64,000 bases of DNA, taken from contig NZ_JAHCTA010000003.1 of NCBI RefSeq assembly GCF_018474025.1, positions 62,001 through 126,000 of the forward strand. Direction: 5' to 3'. Source of the DNA: Alteromonas oceanisediminis. GTDB taxonomy: Bacteria; Pseudomonadota; Gammaproteobacteria; Enterobacterales; Alteromonadaceae. Each line of letters opens with the position of its first letter. The stretch's first letter is position 1. The position numbers and the translations under genes were made by a program. Below, piece by piece: positions 9,113 to 17,413 of the stretch. The notes below the pieces were generated by a model. The model worked only from the letters and a program-made list of their open reading frames with translations. It ran no database searches and was not told the origin of the DNA.

Positions 9113-10322
9113 GTCTCCGTTTAATATTGCTCTGCGCTACAAAGTAATCAAACAATGGCGCCCACAAGTTAGCGAATAAAATGGCCAACATAATACCTTC
9201 AGGGAAGGCCGGGTTAAGAACACGAATCAACACCGTCATAAAGCCAATAAAGATACCGTAAGCCCATTTACCTTGATTGGTGAAAGAGGCCGATACGGGG
9301 TCAGTCGCCATGAAGAACATACCGAATGCCAGACCGCCGATTACAAAGTGCCAGTAGAATGGCATGGCAAACATTGGATTGGTGTCACTGCCAATGAGGT
9401 TTAACAGTGACGCAAAAAACGCTACACCTAAACCAACACCCGCAACGATTCGCCAGCTGGCGATGCGCATGTAAATGATAAACAAACCACCCAGCAAAAT
9501 TGCCAACGTAGAAACTTCACCGACTGAGCCAGGAATATTGCCAAAAAACGAATCCCACCAGAGTGATAGGTCATTGAATGAGTTGGTCACATTACCCATT
9601 TCGCCAGTCGCCGCTTTACTCAACCAAGTCGCACCTGAGTAGCCATCGGCCATTTGCGCGGCAACCCACGGATTATCGCCTGAAATTTGCGCTGGGTAAG
9701 CAAAGTAAAGAAACGCACGACCCGACAACGCAGGGTTAAGGAAGTTACGCCCTGTGCCACCGAAAATCTCTTTCGCGATAACAACACCAAAGGTGATACC
9801 TAACGCTACTTGCCATAAAGGAATGGTCGCGGGCAACGTCAGCGCGAAAAGCACTGAGGTGACGAAGAAGCCTTCGTTAACCTCATGTTTGCGAATAGAG
9901 GCAAACAGTACTTCCCAAAAACCACCCACGACAAAGGTCACGGCATAGATAGGCACGAAGAAACACGCGCCGTAGAACAGCATGGATAGCCAACCAGAAT
10001 CAGCCGTTAGTGTGCCGCCTAACGCGGTAAATAAACCAGCTTGCCAACCATCATACAATGCGCCACCCGCTTCAATTGCGATTGACGCCTGCAGCCCAAC
10101 GTTGTACATGCCGTAAAACATGGCTGGGAATGTTGCCATCCACACCATGATCATGATGCGTTTTAGGTCAATACTGTCACGAACATGCGTTTGCGCTTTG
10201 TTGACCTTTCCTGGGGTATAAAAAATAGTCGCGGCTGCTTCATACAGCGCATAAAACTTTTCATACTTTCCACCCGGCTCAAAATCCGGCTCGATATCTT
10301 CTAAAAATGTTTTTAAACCCAT
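9096..10322 (-). CDS. nqrB: Na+-NQR subunit B (covalent FMN and riboflavin subunit)
   Basis: Largest membrane subunit, 408 residues, which carries covalent FMN and takes part in sodium translocation and quinone reduction. The flavinylation motif DGYSGAT places the FMN-bearing Thr at 232. The N-terminal cytoplasmic stretch (1-50) is followed by about ten hydrophobic helices. It starts 3 bp after the nqrA stop and overlaps nqrC by 17 bp. Confidence 0.98.
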   Translation of the reverse strand: MGLKTFLEDIEPDFEPGGKYEKFYALYEAAATIFYTPGKVNKAQTHVRDSIDLKRIMIMVWMATFPAMFYGMYNVGLQASIAIEAGGALYDGWQAGLFTALGGTLTADSGWLSMLFYGACFFVPIYAVTFVVGGFWEVLFASIRKHEVNEGFFVTSVLFALTLPATIPLWQVALGITFGVVIAKEIFGGTGRNFLNPALSGRAFLYFAYPAQISGDNPWVAAQMADGYSGATWLSKAATGEMGNVTNSFNDLSLWWDSFFGNIPGSVGEVSTLAILLGGLFIIYMRIASWRIVAGVGLGVAFFASLLNLIGSDTNPMFAMPFYWHFVIGGLAFGMFFMATDPVSASFTNQGKWAYGIFIGFMTVLIRVLNPAFPEGIMLAILFANLWAPLFDYFVAQSNIKRRLARVG

Positions 10323-10325
10323 GAC

Positions 10326-11666
10326 TTAGCCCTCTTTCTCGATGGTCGTCAAACAATCGCGCAATATGGGACCGTAATTATATTTGCCTGGGCAAACATA
10401 GGTACAAAGTGCCAAGTCCTCTTCGTCTAATTCAAGACAACCAAGTGATTGTGCGCTATCGGTGTCACCGGAAATAATGTCGCGTAAAAGCAAGGTCGGG
10501 ATAATATCAAGCGGCATAATGCGCTCGTAATTCCCGATCGGAACCATGGATCTGTCTGACCCATTTGTTGTTGTTGTCATGTCGAACTGGCGATTACCGC
10601 TCAGGTGGCCGAGATAGGCCCGAGTCACAGAGTGTTTATCGCTGCCAGGAGTGATCCACCCGAACAAACGCTTCTCGCGGTCTTCCTTCAGTAACGAAAC
10701 CTGAACGTGATAGCGCCCGAGGTAACCATGCACACCCGTCGCATTGGTGCCCATGAGTACTGAACCAGATACTGCTCTAACGTCACCGTCAATGCGTTCG
10801 TTAGCGGTTAATTCGGTGATCGACGCACCCAATACGGTGCGAATCAAACGCGGTTTAACAGCCGCTGGGCCACCTAACGCGATCACACGGTGGTTGTTCA
10901 ACTTGCCTGTGGTAAACAACTGGCCAAACGCAATCACGTCTTGATAGCCAATGTGCCACACGGTTTTCTTCATGCCAACGGCATCAAGATGATGAATATG
11001 CGTACCCACGAGACCCGCTGGGTGTGGGCCAGCAAACTCATTGACTTCAACACGGGGACCGGTTGGCGTAAAATCGTTACCACTGGCTTTATTAACGAAG
11101 ATTTTGCCTTCGGTTAATGTGCTCAATACCGCTAACCCGTTATCGAATGCTTCACGGTTTTCGTTGATGATCACCATGGGGTCAGCCGCAAGCGGGTTGG
11201 TGTCCATAACAGAAACGAATATCGAATTGGGTTTAGAATCCAATGCGGGTATTTTGCTGAACGGGCGCGTACGTAATGCCACCCAAAGGCCTGACTCGTT
11301 GAGTTGCTCTACGACGCGTTGACGGTCTAAATCCGCCAATTTGTCAGGCGCAACTGACTCAAACGTCACCTGCTCATCGCCTGCAACCTGAATAACCACC
11401 GATTGCAAAACACGTTTTGCACCACGATTGATTTCAACCACCTCACCGGCTGCGGGTGCAGTAAAACGAACGCCCGGATTCTTTTTATCTTCAAAAAGCA
11501 TCTGGCCTTTCTTTACTACATCGCCAACTTGCACATGCATAGTCGGCCGCATACCAACGTATTCTTCGCCCAACACAGCCACTCGTGTAACGGCGACACC
11601 GTCAGTGATTTGCTGCTCAGGCGCTCCCTTAATCGGGAGATCCAAACCTTTCTTGATTTTTATCAT
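10326..11666 (-). CDS. nqrA: Na+-NQR subunit A
   Basis: Peripheral cytoplasmic subunit, 446 residues, of the Na+-pumping NADH:quinone oxidoreductase and associated with quinone interaction. It begins with the family opening [18 protein letters not shown] and shows the lipoyl-like barrel segment near residues 45-85 and a C-terminal region with paired cysteines (LCTYVCPGK). It is the promoter-proximal gene of the operon. About 500 bp of non-coding sequence lies upstream, so the nqr promoter must be there. Confidence 0.98.
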   Translation of the reverse strand: MIKIKKGLDLPIKGAPEQQITDGVAVTRVAVLGEEYVGMRPTMHVQVGDVVKKGQMLFEDKKNPGVRFTAPAAGEVVEINRGAKRVLQSVVIQVAGDEQVTFESVAPDKLADLDRQRVVEQLNESGLWVALRTRPFSKIPALDSKPNSIFVSVMDTNPLAADPMVIINENREAFDNGLAVLSTLTEGKIFVNKASGNDFTPTGPRVEVNEFAGPHPAGLVGTHIHHLDAVGMKKTVWHIGYQDVIAFGQLFTTGKLNNHRVIALGGPAAVKPRLIRTVLGASITELTANERIDGDVRAVSGSVLMGTNATGVHGYLGRYHVQVSLLKEDREKRLFGWITPGSDKHSVTRAYLGHLSGNRQFDMTTTTNGSDRSMVPIGNYERIMPLDIIPTLLLRDIISGDTDSAQSLGCLELDEEDLALCTYVCPGKYNYGPILRDCLTTIEKEG

Positions 11667-11792
11667 ACGCTATTGCACTACTCTAATTACAAAACCTGAT
11701 TTTACTAATCCACGCACCCATGTTTTCGCCTGAAAACAGTGATTGAGAGCTACTAAAATAAGGCTTCCGTACGTTGTTAAATGACACCTTCG

Positions 11793-11810
11793 AATAACGT
11801 TTACGTTATT
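11793..11810. promoter_or_regulatory. inverted repeat upstream of nqrA, possible operator
   Basis: AATAACGT-TT-ACGTTATT: two perfect 8-bp arms around a 2-bp spacer, 127 bp upstream of the nqrA start. There is no T-run consistent with a terminator in the sense needed. The symmetry suggests a dimeric regulator; which one is unknown. Confidence 0.4.
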
Positions 11811-12050
11811 TTATTGTTGGCGATACCGACAGGCCAGATACTCCTGCGGCTAGAGAAGTTACGACAAGACGTTCGCAACTCAACCGCTGCATTTTAACAC
11901 TAACCGCTCAGGGAGTGCTAATCAAAATCACCTAAACATTGGAATTATAATGCATTAGTGTCCAAATTTGTAGACGCGATCACGCCCGTCATTGATGTTC
12001 TGTAAAACCATCAGGTTTATTCGAATTCACCACGTATTGTCAGCGTAAAT

Positions 12051-12091
12051 AAAAAAGGCTCGGTTCCGATTTAAAATCGAAGCTAAGCCTT
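12051..12091 (-). terminator. Rho-independent terminator of fabV
   Basis: On the minus strand AAGGCT ... AGCCTTTTTT forms the outer stem and a CGATTT/AAATCG inverted repeat adds an inner stem, followed by six T residues. It lies about 80 bp after the fabV stop. Confidence 0.75.
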
Positions 12092-12172
12092 TGTAGTTCG
12101 CTAGCCAACGTCAGTGTTGTTCAATCACGCTGTCAATGACTCACCATCAACCCCATTTTAGTTTTTTTATTT

Positions 12173-13363
12173 TTACCAATACGCCTGAGGGTCAACGTCA
12201 GCCTCGTAATCAACACCCTCATACGCAAAACCAAACAGCTGCAGAAAATCACGGTGGTAACCCTCGTAATCAGCAAGCTGATGAAAATTGTCTTGCGTGA
12301 CTTGGTCCCAAAGTTGTTTCACTTTTGCCTGTGTAGCCTCGTTAGTTTCCTTGTGGTCCATACGGTAGCGACGCATGTCATCGGTTGGCGCATTCTCAAC
12401 GCATAAGCGCAGGGAGAACAATCCTGCGATCTGTTCAATACACCCCTCGTGAGTCCCTTCTTCTTTCATCACTTTGTAAATCAGAGAAATGTATAAAGGC
12501 ATTACCGGTATGGCAGAACTCGCTTGCGTTACCAGCGCCTTGAGCGACGAAACATGCGCATCAACATTCTGTCCCGCATGCTCGTCACGAATGGCTTTCG
12601 CCGCGCGATCCAGATCTTCTTTCGCCTTGCCGATAGTCGCCTGCCCGTATATTGGCCACGTCAGCTCTTTGCCAATGTAGGTATACGCCGTCGTTTCGCA
12701 GCCATCAGCCAAACAATCTGCTTCAGCCAGAGCCTTCAACCATAGCTCCCAATCTTCACCGCCCATCACTTTCACAGTGTCATGGATTTCTTGCTCAGTG
12801 GCTGGCTCCAGCGTGACATTATGAACACGATCCTTATCAGTATCGTAGGTTTTTGTGGTGTATTCCTGACCCACTGGTTTGAGGGTCGATTTGAATACCT
12901 CACCCGTTGCTGGATCAGCGCGGCGCGGCGATGCGAGAGAGTAAACGACTAGATCCACCTTGCCCAAGTCTTGTTTAATCGTCTCAATGGCCTGTTGTTT
13001 GAGTTCGTTCGAAAAGGCATCGCCATTAAGCGTCTTTGCGTAAAGATCAGCCTGCTTTGCTTGTTCATGAAATGCTGCGGTGTTATACCAACCTGCGGTT
13101 CCTGTTTTGCGCTCGCTGGGTGCTTTTTCAAAGCACAAGCCCAACGTTTTAGCACCATAACCAAACGCTGCGGTAATTCGTGAAGCAAGTCCATACCCAG
13201 TGGAACAACCGATGACCAAGACATTTTTTGGCTGTTTGCTGGTAGCATGAAACACGCCCGCATGCGATTTAATGTAATCAATTTGCTGCTCAACGGATTT
13301 CGCGCAACCGACCGGATGCGCATTGGTGCAGATAAAGCCACGTACCTTGGGTTTAATAACCAT
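12173..13363 (-). CDS. fabV: enoyl-[acyl-carrier-protein] reductase FabV
   Basis: NADH-dependent trans-2-enoyl-ACP/CoA reductase, the last step of each fatty-acid elongation cycle, of the FabV type that is intrinsically insensitive to triclosan. Length 396 residues, usual for the family. The glycine-rich cofactor loop is GCSTGYGLAS (52-61) and the diagnostic FabV active site Tyr-x8-Lys is present as Tyr239/Lys248. The N-terminus MVIKPKVRGFICTNAHP is characteristic. It is a single gene with its own terminator; the upstream TRAP genes on the same strand end 80 bp earlier. Confidence 0.97.
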   Translation of the reverse strand: MVIKPKVRGFICTNAHPVGCAKSVEQQIDYIKSHAGVFHATSKQPKNVLVIGCSTGYGLASRITAAFGYGAKTLGLCFEKAPSERKTGTAGWYNTAAFHEQAKQADLYAKTLNGDAFSNELKQQAIETIKQDLGKVDLVVYSLASPRRADPATGEVFKSTLKPVGQEYTTKTYDTDKDRVHNVTLEPATEQEIHDTVKVMGGEDWELWLKALAEADCLADGCETTAYTYIGKELTWPIYGQATIGKAKEDLDRAAKAIRDEHAGQNVDAHVSSLKALVTQASSAIPVMPLYISLIYKVMKEEGTHEGCIEQIAGLFSLRLCVENAPTDDMRRYRMDHKETNEATQAKVKQLWDQVTQDNFHQLADYEGYHRDFLQLFGFAYEGVDYEADVDPQAYW

Positions 13364-13443
13364 AACTATTCCTAATCAATAAGCTAGCTGTATTGTAAAC
13401 GCTAAGGCGCTGATAACAACTCGGACGACACGTCGACGAGGGT

Positions 13444-14538
13444 TCACTCTCGGTTTTCATAGTAAGCCTGCTCAGACAATTTATGGTATCGCTTTACCCC
13501 TTGATAGAAGCGTTGATAAGCCGCATAGATCCTTGCAAAATCTGCATCTTGCGCTGATTTCTCTGCCATCACCTCTTCTGTCGCTTGCTTCAGAGCTGCC
13601 AAAACATCCTCAGGCAACGGCTTTACATTAACGCCATGTTCATTGATGAGTTGTTGCATCGCGTTATTGTTTCGGGCGGTATATTCGTCGTGCATATCTT
13701 GGTTCACGGCACGTGTCGCAACATCAACGATGGCCTGAAGGTCTTTGGATAGGGCCTCATATGCCGCCTTATTCACAATGAACTCCAGCACTGTGCCGGG
13801 CTCATGCCAACCAGAATGATAGTAATTGTTCGCCGCATTGTGCAGGCCAAAAGCGAGATCATTGTACGGCCCTACCCACTCAGTGGCGTCAATTGCCCCC
13901 GTTTGCAGCGAGGTGAATATCTCCCCTCCCGTCAGTGTTACGGGTACTCCGCCCACCTTTTTAAATACTTCACCGCCTAAACCGGGAATGCGCATATTTA
14001 AGCCTTTGAAGTCTTCCAGGCTATTAATTTCATTTTTGAACCATCCAGCCATTTGCACACCGGAATTCCCACCAGCAAAAGGGATCACGCCAAAGGGTTC
14101 GTAAATTTCACGCCACAGTTCAAGCCCACCACCGTAATGTAGCCATGCATTCATCTCTGTGACATTCATGCCAAACGGAATAGCCGAGAAAATCGGCGCT
14201 GCAGGGATCTTGCCTTTCCAATAGTAGGCTCCCGCGTGGCCCATTTGCGCAGTGCCTTGAGAAACCGCATCAAACACTTCGAAACCGGGGACTAGCTCAC
14301 CGGCACCGTAAACGCGCACTTCAAGCCGGCCGGCAGACATCTCATTAACATAACGTGCAAACGTTTCTGGCCCACGCCCCAATCCCGGAAAGTTTTTTGG
14401 CCATGCCGTCACCAACTTCCAACGATAAGTTTTCTGCGGTGGAGTGTCGATCTGAGCTCCCGTCTGAGTGGGTTGCTCAGCAGAGCACCCAACCAATAAA
14501 AGCAGGGTAACAAAAAGAAAACAGATTATTTTTTGCAT
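13444..14538 (-). CDS. TRAP transporter substrate-binding lipoprotein (DctP family)
   Basis: Extracytoplasmic solute receptor of a tripartite ATP-independent periplasmic transporter, 364 residues. The signal peptide ends in a lipobox (LLVGC, lipidated Cys18), so the receptor is membrane-tethered. The mature part shows DctP-family segments such as WKLVTAWPKNFPG, the QMGHAGAYYW block and GAIDATEWVGPYND, which resemble the TakP-like alpha-keto-acid binding branch. It is the third gene of a dctQ-dctM-dctP operon. The substrate is probably an organic acid but cannot be read from sequence alone. Confidence 0.93.
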   Translation of the reverse strand: MQKIICFLFVTLLLLVGCSAEQPTQTGAQIDTPPQKTYRWKLVTAWPKNFPGLGRGPETFARYVNEMSAGRLEVRVYGAGELVPGFEVFDAVSQGTAQMGHAGAYYWKGKIPAAPIFSAIPFGMNVTEMNAWLHYGGGLELWREIYEPFGVIPFAGGNSGVQMAGWFKNEINSLEDFKGLNMRIPGLGGEVFKKVGGVPVTLTGGEIFTSLQTGAIDATEWVGPYNDLAFGLHNAANNYYHSGWHEPGTVLEFIVNKAAYEALSKDLQAIVDVATRAVNQDMHDEYTARNNNAMQQLINEHGVNVKPLPEDVLAALKQATEEVMAEKSAQDADFARIYAAYQRFYQGVKRYHKLSEQAYYENRE

Positions 14539-14602
14539 GGTTTAGTTTACCTGTAAAGTCAGTTGTGAGAATGGCGGTTCAGGGCGGCGTAGCAAGCATC
14601 CA

Positions 14603-15970
14603 TCAGTATAGGACGTCCGGCAGGTACGTGGCTAAATTTGGCCAGATCATTAGCAGCGCCAGTAACACGAGCTGGATAACAATAAATGGTAATACACCGC
14701 GATAAATTTGCGCCGTTTGAACAGTCGGTGGCGCTACGCCACGCAAGTAAAATAATGCAAAGCCAAACGGTGGTGTTAAAAATGAGGTTTGTAAATTCAC
14801 CGCCAGCATGATCCCCAGCCACACAGGATCAACCCCCATCATTAGTAATACCGGTGCGACTATGGGCACCACCACAAAGGTTATTTCGATAAAATCGAGA
14901 ATGAAGCCCAGTAAGAAAACCACCAGCATCACGACTAAAATTGCCGCAATGGTGCCGCCCGGTAACGAAGAGAAGTACGTGTGAATGAGCTCCTCGCCCC
15001 CAAATCCGCGAAATACCAATGAAAAGACTGACGCACCAATTAAAATTAAAAACACCATTGAAGTGATTTTGCTGGTCTCGACCAGCACCTCCCAGCATTG
15101 GGACCGGGTTAGCGAGCGCTTGGCCAGCGCTAGAATCAAAGCGCCCGTCGCACCCACACCTGCCGCTTCGGTGGGCGTGGCAAACCCAGTGATTATCGCA
15201 CCCAGAACCACAAAAATGAGTATCAATGGCGGTAGCAAAGCCCCGAATACCATCGACCATGCGATGGGCTGCTTGGGTTCGGTATGATGGGGTACGCCAC
15301 TATTGTGCCTAAACGCGAGTGCAATCACGTACGCAGAATACAAGCCGACTAAAATTAAACCCGGCACTATCGCTCCAACGAATAAATCCCCAACCGACAC
15401 TGAGTCCGGTGAAAAAATTCCCATATTCAATTGTGCCTGTTGATAAGCACTGGAGAGCACATCGCCGAGTAAAACCAGCGCAATGGAAGGCGGAATAATC
15501 TGACCAAGTGTGCCAGTTGCGCAAATCAGCCCAGTACTGAGTTCAGGGCTATAACCGCGTTTCAGCATGGTCGGCAATGACAAAAGCCCCATGGTGACAA
15601 CCGTGGCGCCAACAATCCCCGTACTTGCTGCGAGCAACATTCCGACAACGATAACCGACACCGCCAGCCCCGCTGGGAAACGCCCACTCAAGACTTGCGC
15701 CATAGCATTAAGCAACTGCTCAGCAATTTTAGATTTTTCCAATAGCACGCCCATGAATACGAACAATGGCACAGCAATCAGGGTCGTGTTCGTTAAGATG
15801 CCATACAGGCGACTGGGCAAAGCGTGCAGGTAACTGGCATCAAACCCACCCAGAAGAATACCGATACCCGCGAATAACAACGACGTTCCCGCCAACGAGA
15901 GTGCTACCGGAAAACCCAACAGTAGGACCAGACAAACACAGGCAAATAGAATTAACGCCATGTATTCCAT
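14603..15970 (-). CDS. TRAP transporter large permease (DctM family)
   Basis: Sodium-coupled transport subunit, 455 residues, with twelve or so hydrophobic helices. DctM signatures visible include FVFMGVLLEKSKIAEQLL near residue 75 and the GIVGATVVTMGLLSLPTMLKRGY block after it, followed by the IPPSIALVLLGDVLS motif. Its start codon shares one base with the stop of the upstream small-permease gene (TAATG), so the two are probably translationally coupled. Confidence 0.95.
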   Translation of the reverse strand: MEYMALILFACVCLVLLLGFPVALSLAGTSLLFAGIGILLGGFDASYLHALPSRLYGILTNTTLIAVPLFVFMGVLLEKSKIAEQLLNAMAQVLSGRFPAGLAVSVIVVGMLLAASTGIVGATVVTMGLLSLPTMLKRGYSPELSTGLICATGTLGQIIPPSIALVLLGDVLSSAYQQAQLNMGIFSPDSVSVGDLFVGAIVPGLILVGLYSAYVIALAFRHNSGVPHHTEPKQPIAWSMVFGALLPPLILIFVVLGAIITGFATPTEAAGVGATGALILALAKRSLTRSQCWEVLVETSKITSMVFLILIGASVFSLVFRGFGGEELIHTYFSSLPGGTIAAILVVMLVVFLLGFILDFIEITFVVVPIVAPVLLMMGVDPVWLGIMLAVNLQTSFLTPPFGFALFYLRGVAPPTVQTAQIYRGVLPFIVIQLVLLALLMIWPNLATYLPDVLY

Positions 15971-16479
15971 TAGCGAGGCTCCGAGTCAGTGCGAAGCACA
16001 TTGATATAGCGAATGATGTCAGCAATACCCTGCAGAAACATCATGATACAGAACATCGGAATTAGACTTTTCAACAAGAAAACCAACGGTAAACCACCCG
16101 CTTCCTGAGAGGACTCCAACAAGCTCCAAGAGCGCGCAACGTAATCCCAACTCATGACGAAAATAAACACACAAACAGGAAACAGCAGTAAAACCGTACC
16201 CACGATATTGACCCATGCCTGCCCGCCTACACCGAAGCGGCGGTAAAAAACGTCGACTCTGACGTGACCATCTTCACGCAGGGTGTAGGCTGCCCCCAAC
16301 ATAAAAACCATCGCATGCAAGTACATCACAGACTCTTGCAGGGCGAGCCAGCCTATGCCAACACCGTAGCGCAACACCACCACCAAAAACGTAATCAACG
16401 CCATGAGCAATATGGCAAGGCTGACCGCTTTGCCAAGGGTTTGATTGAACCGGTCGATAAATCGACTTAATGCCAACAC
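15970..16479 (-). CDS. TRAP transporter small permease (DctQ family)
   Basis: Four-helix membrane subunit, 169 residues, that pairs with the DctM permease. Predicted helices lie near residues 15-38, 48-66, 90-112 and 130-152, and the segment GWLALQESVMYLHAMVFMLGAAYTLREDGHVRVDVFY is typical of DctQ (quoted here as GWLALQES and REDGHVRVDVFY). First gene of the Q-M-P operon; its promoter must lie in the 150 bp after the fklB terminator. Confidence 0.93.
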   Translation of the reverse strand: MLALSRFIDRFNQTLGKAVSLAILLMALITFLVVVLRYGVGIGWLALQESVMYLHAMVFMLGAAYTLREDGHVRVDVFYRRFGVGGQAWVNIVGTVLLLFPVCVFIFVMSWDYVARSWSLLESSQEAGGLPLVFLLKSLIPMFCIMMFLQGIADIIRYINVLRTDSEPR

Positions 16480-16551
16480 ACCAATCCTTCTTTGTTGCTT
16501 TTCTTTTTATTAACATCAAGATTACGTGTTTGCAGGCATGGTACGCAACCG

Positions 16552-16600
16552 AAAATAAAAAAACCCTACACTGTGTCGCCACAGGCAGGGTTTTTATTTC
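16552..16600 (-). terminator. terminator downstream of fklB
   Basis: AAAAACCCT ... AGGGTTTTT outer arms with an inner CTGTG/CACAG stem, flanked by A-runs on the left and T-runs on the right. It is symmetrical enough to act in both directions; the gene ending into it is fklB on the minus strand. Confidence 0.85.
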
Positions 16601-16629
16601 TGAAAAACATGCGTTCTACACGCGATGTG

Positions 16630-17247
16630 TTACAGAATATCGAGTAGTTCAACGTCAAACACAAGCGTGCTGTAAGGTCCGATTGCGCCGCCAGCACCTT
16701 GCTCGCCGTAGGCAAGATTATGCGGTACGTACAAACGCCATTTCGCACCCACACTCATCATTTGCAGAGCTTCGGTCCAGCCTTTGATCACGCCGCCTAC
16801 CGGAAACTCTGCTGGTTGCCCGCGATCGTAACTGCTGTCGAACACAGACCCGTTGAGTAAGGTGCCGTGATAATGCGTTCTTACCTGTGAATCAGCGGTC
16901 GGCTTGGGGCCATCAGCATCAGTCAGAACTTCATACTGGAGACCGGAAGCGGTGACATTCACTTCGTCGCGCTTTGCGTTTTCAGTCAGAAATTTAACGC
17001 CCTCTTCCAACACATCTTTAAATTGCTCAGCCTTGGCGGCTTGCATACGTTCGTGAATGGTGTTGAACGCATTGCGTAATTCATCGTTAGTCACTTGTGA
17101 CTCTTCGTTGTTAAAAGCGTCTTTGAGACCTTCAGCAACGGCGTCTAGATCCATGCCTTCAAAGGGATTTGAGGCAAGTTGTTGGCCCATTTGAAAACCA
17201 ATACCATAACTTCCCTGTAACTCAATTGTTGAATACTTTTCGCTCAC
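16630..17247 (-). CDS. fklB: FKBP-type peptidyl-prolyl cis-trans isomerase
   Basis: Proline isomerase and folding helper of the FklB/Mip-like group. From the GTG at 17247 it has 205 residues, close to the 206 of E. coli FklB, and begins (M)SEKYSTIELQGSYGIG. GGGA lies about six bases upstream. Longer in-frame starts at 17259 and 17316 lack a better ribosome-binding site and have no counterpart in homologues. The N-terminal helical dimerisation region (1-95) is followed by the FKBP domain with VRTHYHGTLLNGSVFDSSYDRG (seen as THYHGTLL and FDSSYDRG), the GWTEALQMM helix and the PHNLAYGEQGAGG loop. No signal peptide, so cytosolic. Confidence 0.93.
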   Translation of the reverse strand: MSEKYSTIELQGSYGIGFQMGQQLASNPFEGMDLDAVAEGLKDAFNNEESQVTNDELRNAFNTIHERMQAAKAEQFKDVLEEGVKFLTENAKRDEVNVTASGLQYEVLTDADGPKPTADSQVRTHYHGTLLNGSVFDSSYDRGQPAEFPVGGVIKGWTEALQMMSVGAKWRLYVPHNLAYGEQGAGGAIGPYSTLVFDVELLDIL

Positions 17248-17413
17248 GTTTTTTCCCATTAGTTTGAAAGCGCGAGATGATATCATACTAATCGACGTGG
17301 CGGGACGGCGTTGCAAAGTCCGCTGAGTTGCGGCGTTTTGCTAAGAGAAGTTAGACACATCCCGCGTGCATCAAGTATTGTTGAAGCCATTTTGATTCTC
17401 TGGAGATTGCGAT

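Larger units (their letters stand above)
11667..12172. other. 506-bp intergenic region between nqrA and fabV
   Basis: No credible gene on either strand. It must contain the nqr promoter (minus strand) and it holds the fabV terminator at its right end. An 8-bp inverted repeat lies at 11793-11810. Near 11937-11965 a TAATGCATTA palindrome sits inside a looser TTGGA...TCCAA inverted repeat. I could not choose a convincing sigma-70 -35/-10 pair by eye. Confidence 0.6.

Noticed and set aside
11957-12003. Fifteen-codon GTG frame in the nqrA-fabV intergenic region that reads like a short helix.
   Set aside because: Too short, no ribosome-binding site and no evidence for coding; it lies beside a palindrome that is better explained as regulatory sequence.
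14559-14822. Open frame of 87 codons overlapping the 3' part of the TRAP large permease on the same strand.
   Set aside because: It lies almost wholly inside dctM in another frame, has no ribosome-binding site or recognisable domain, and the dctM reading is clearly the coding one.
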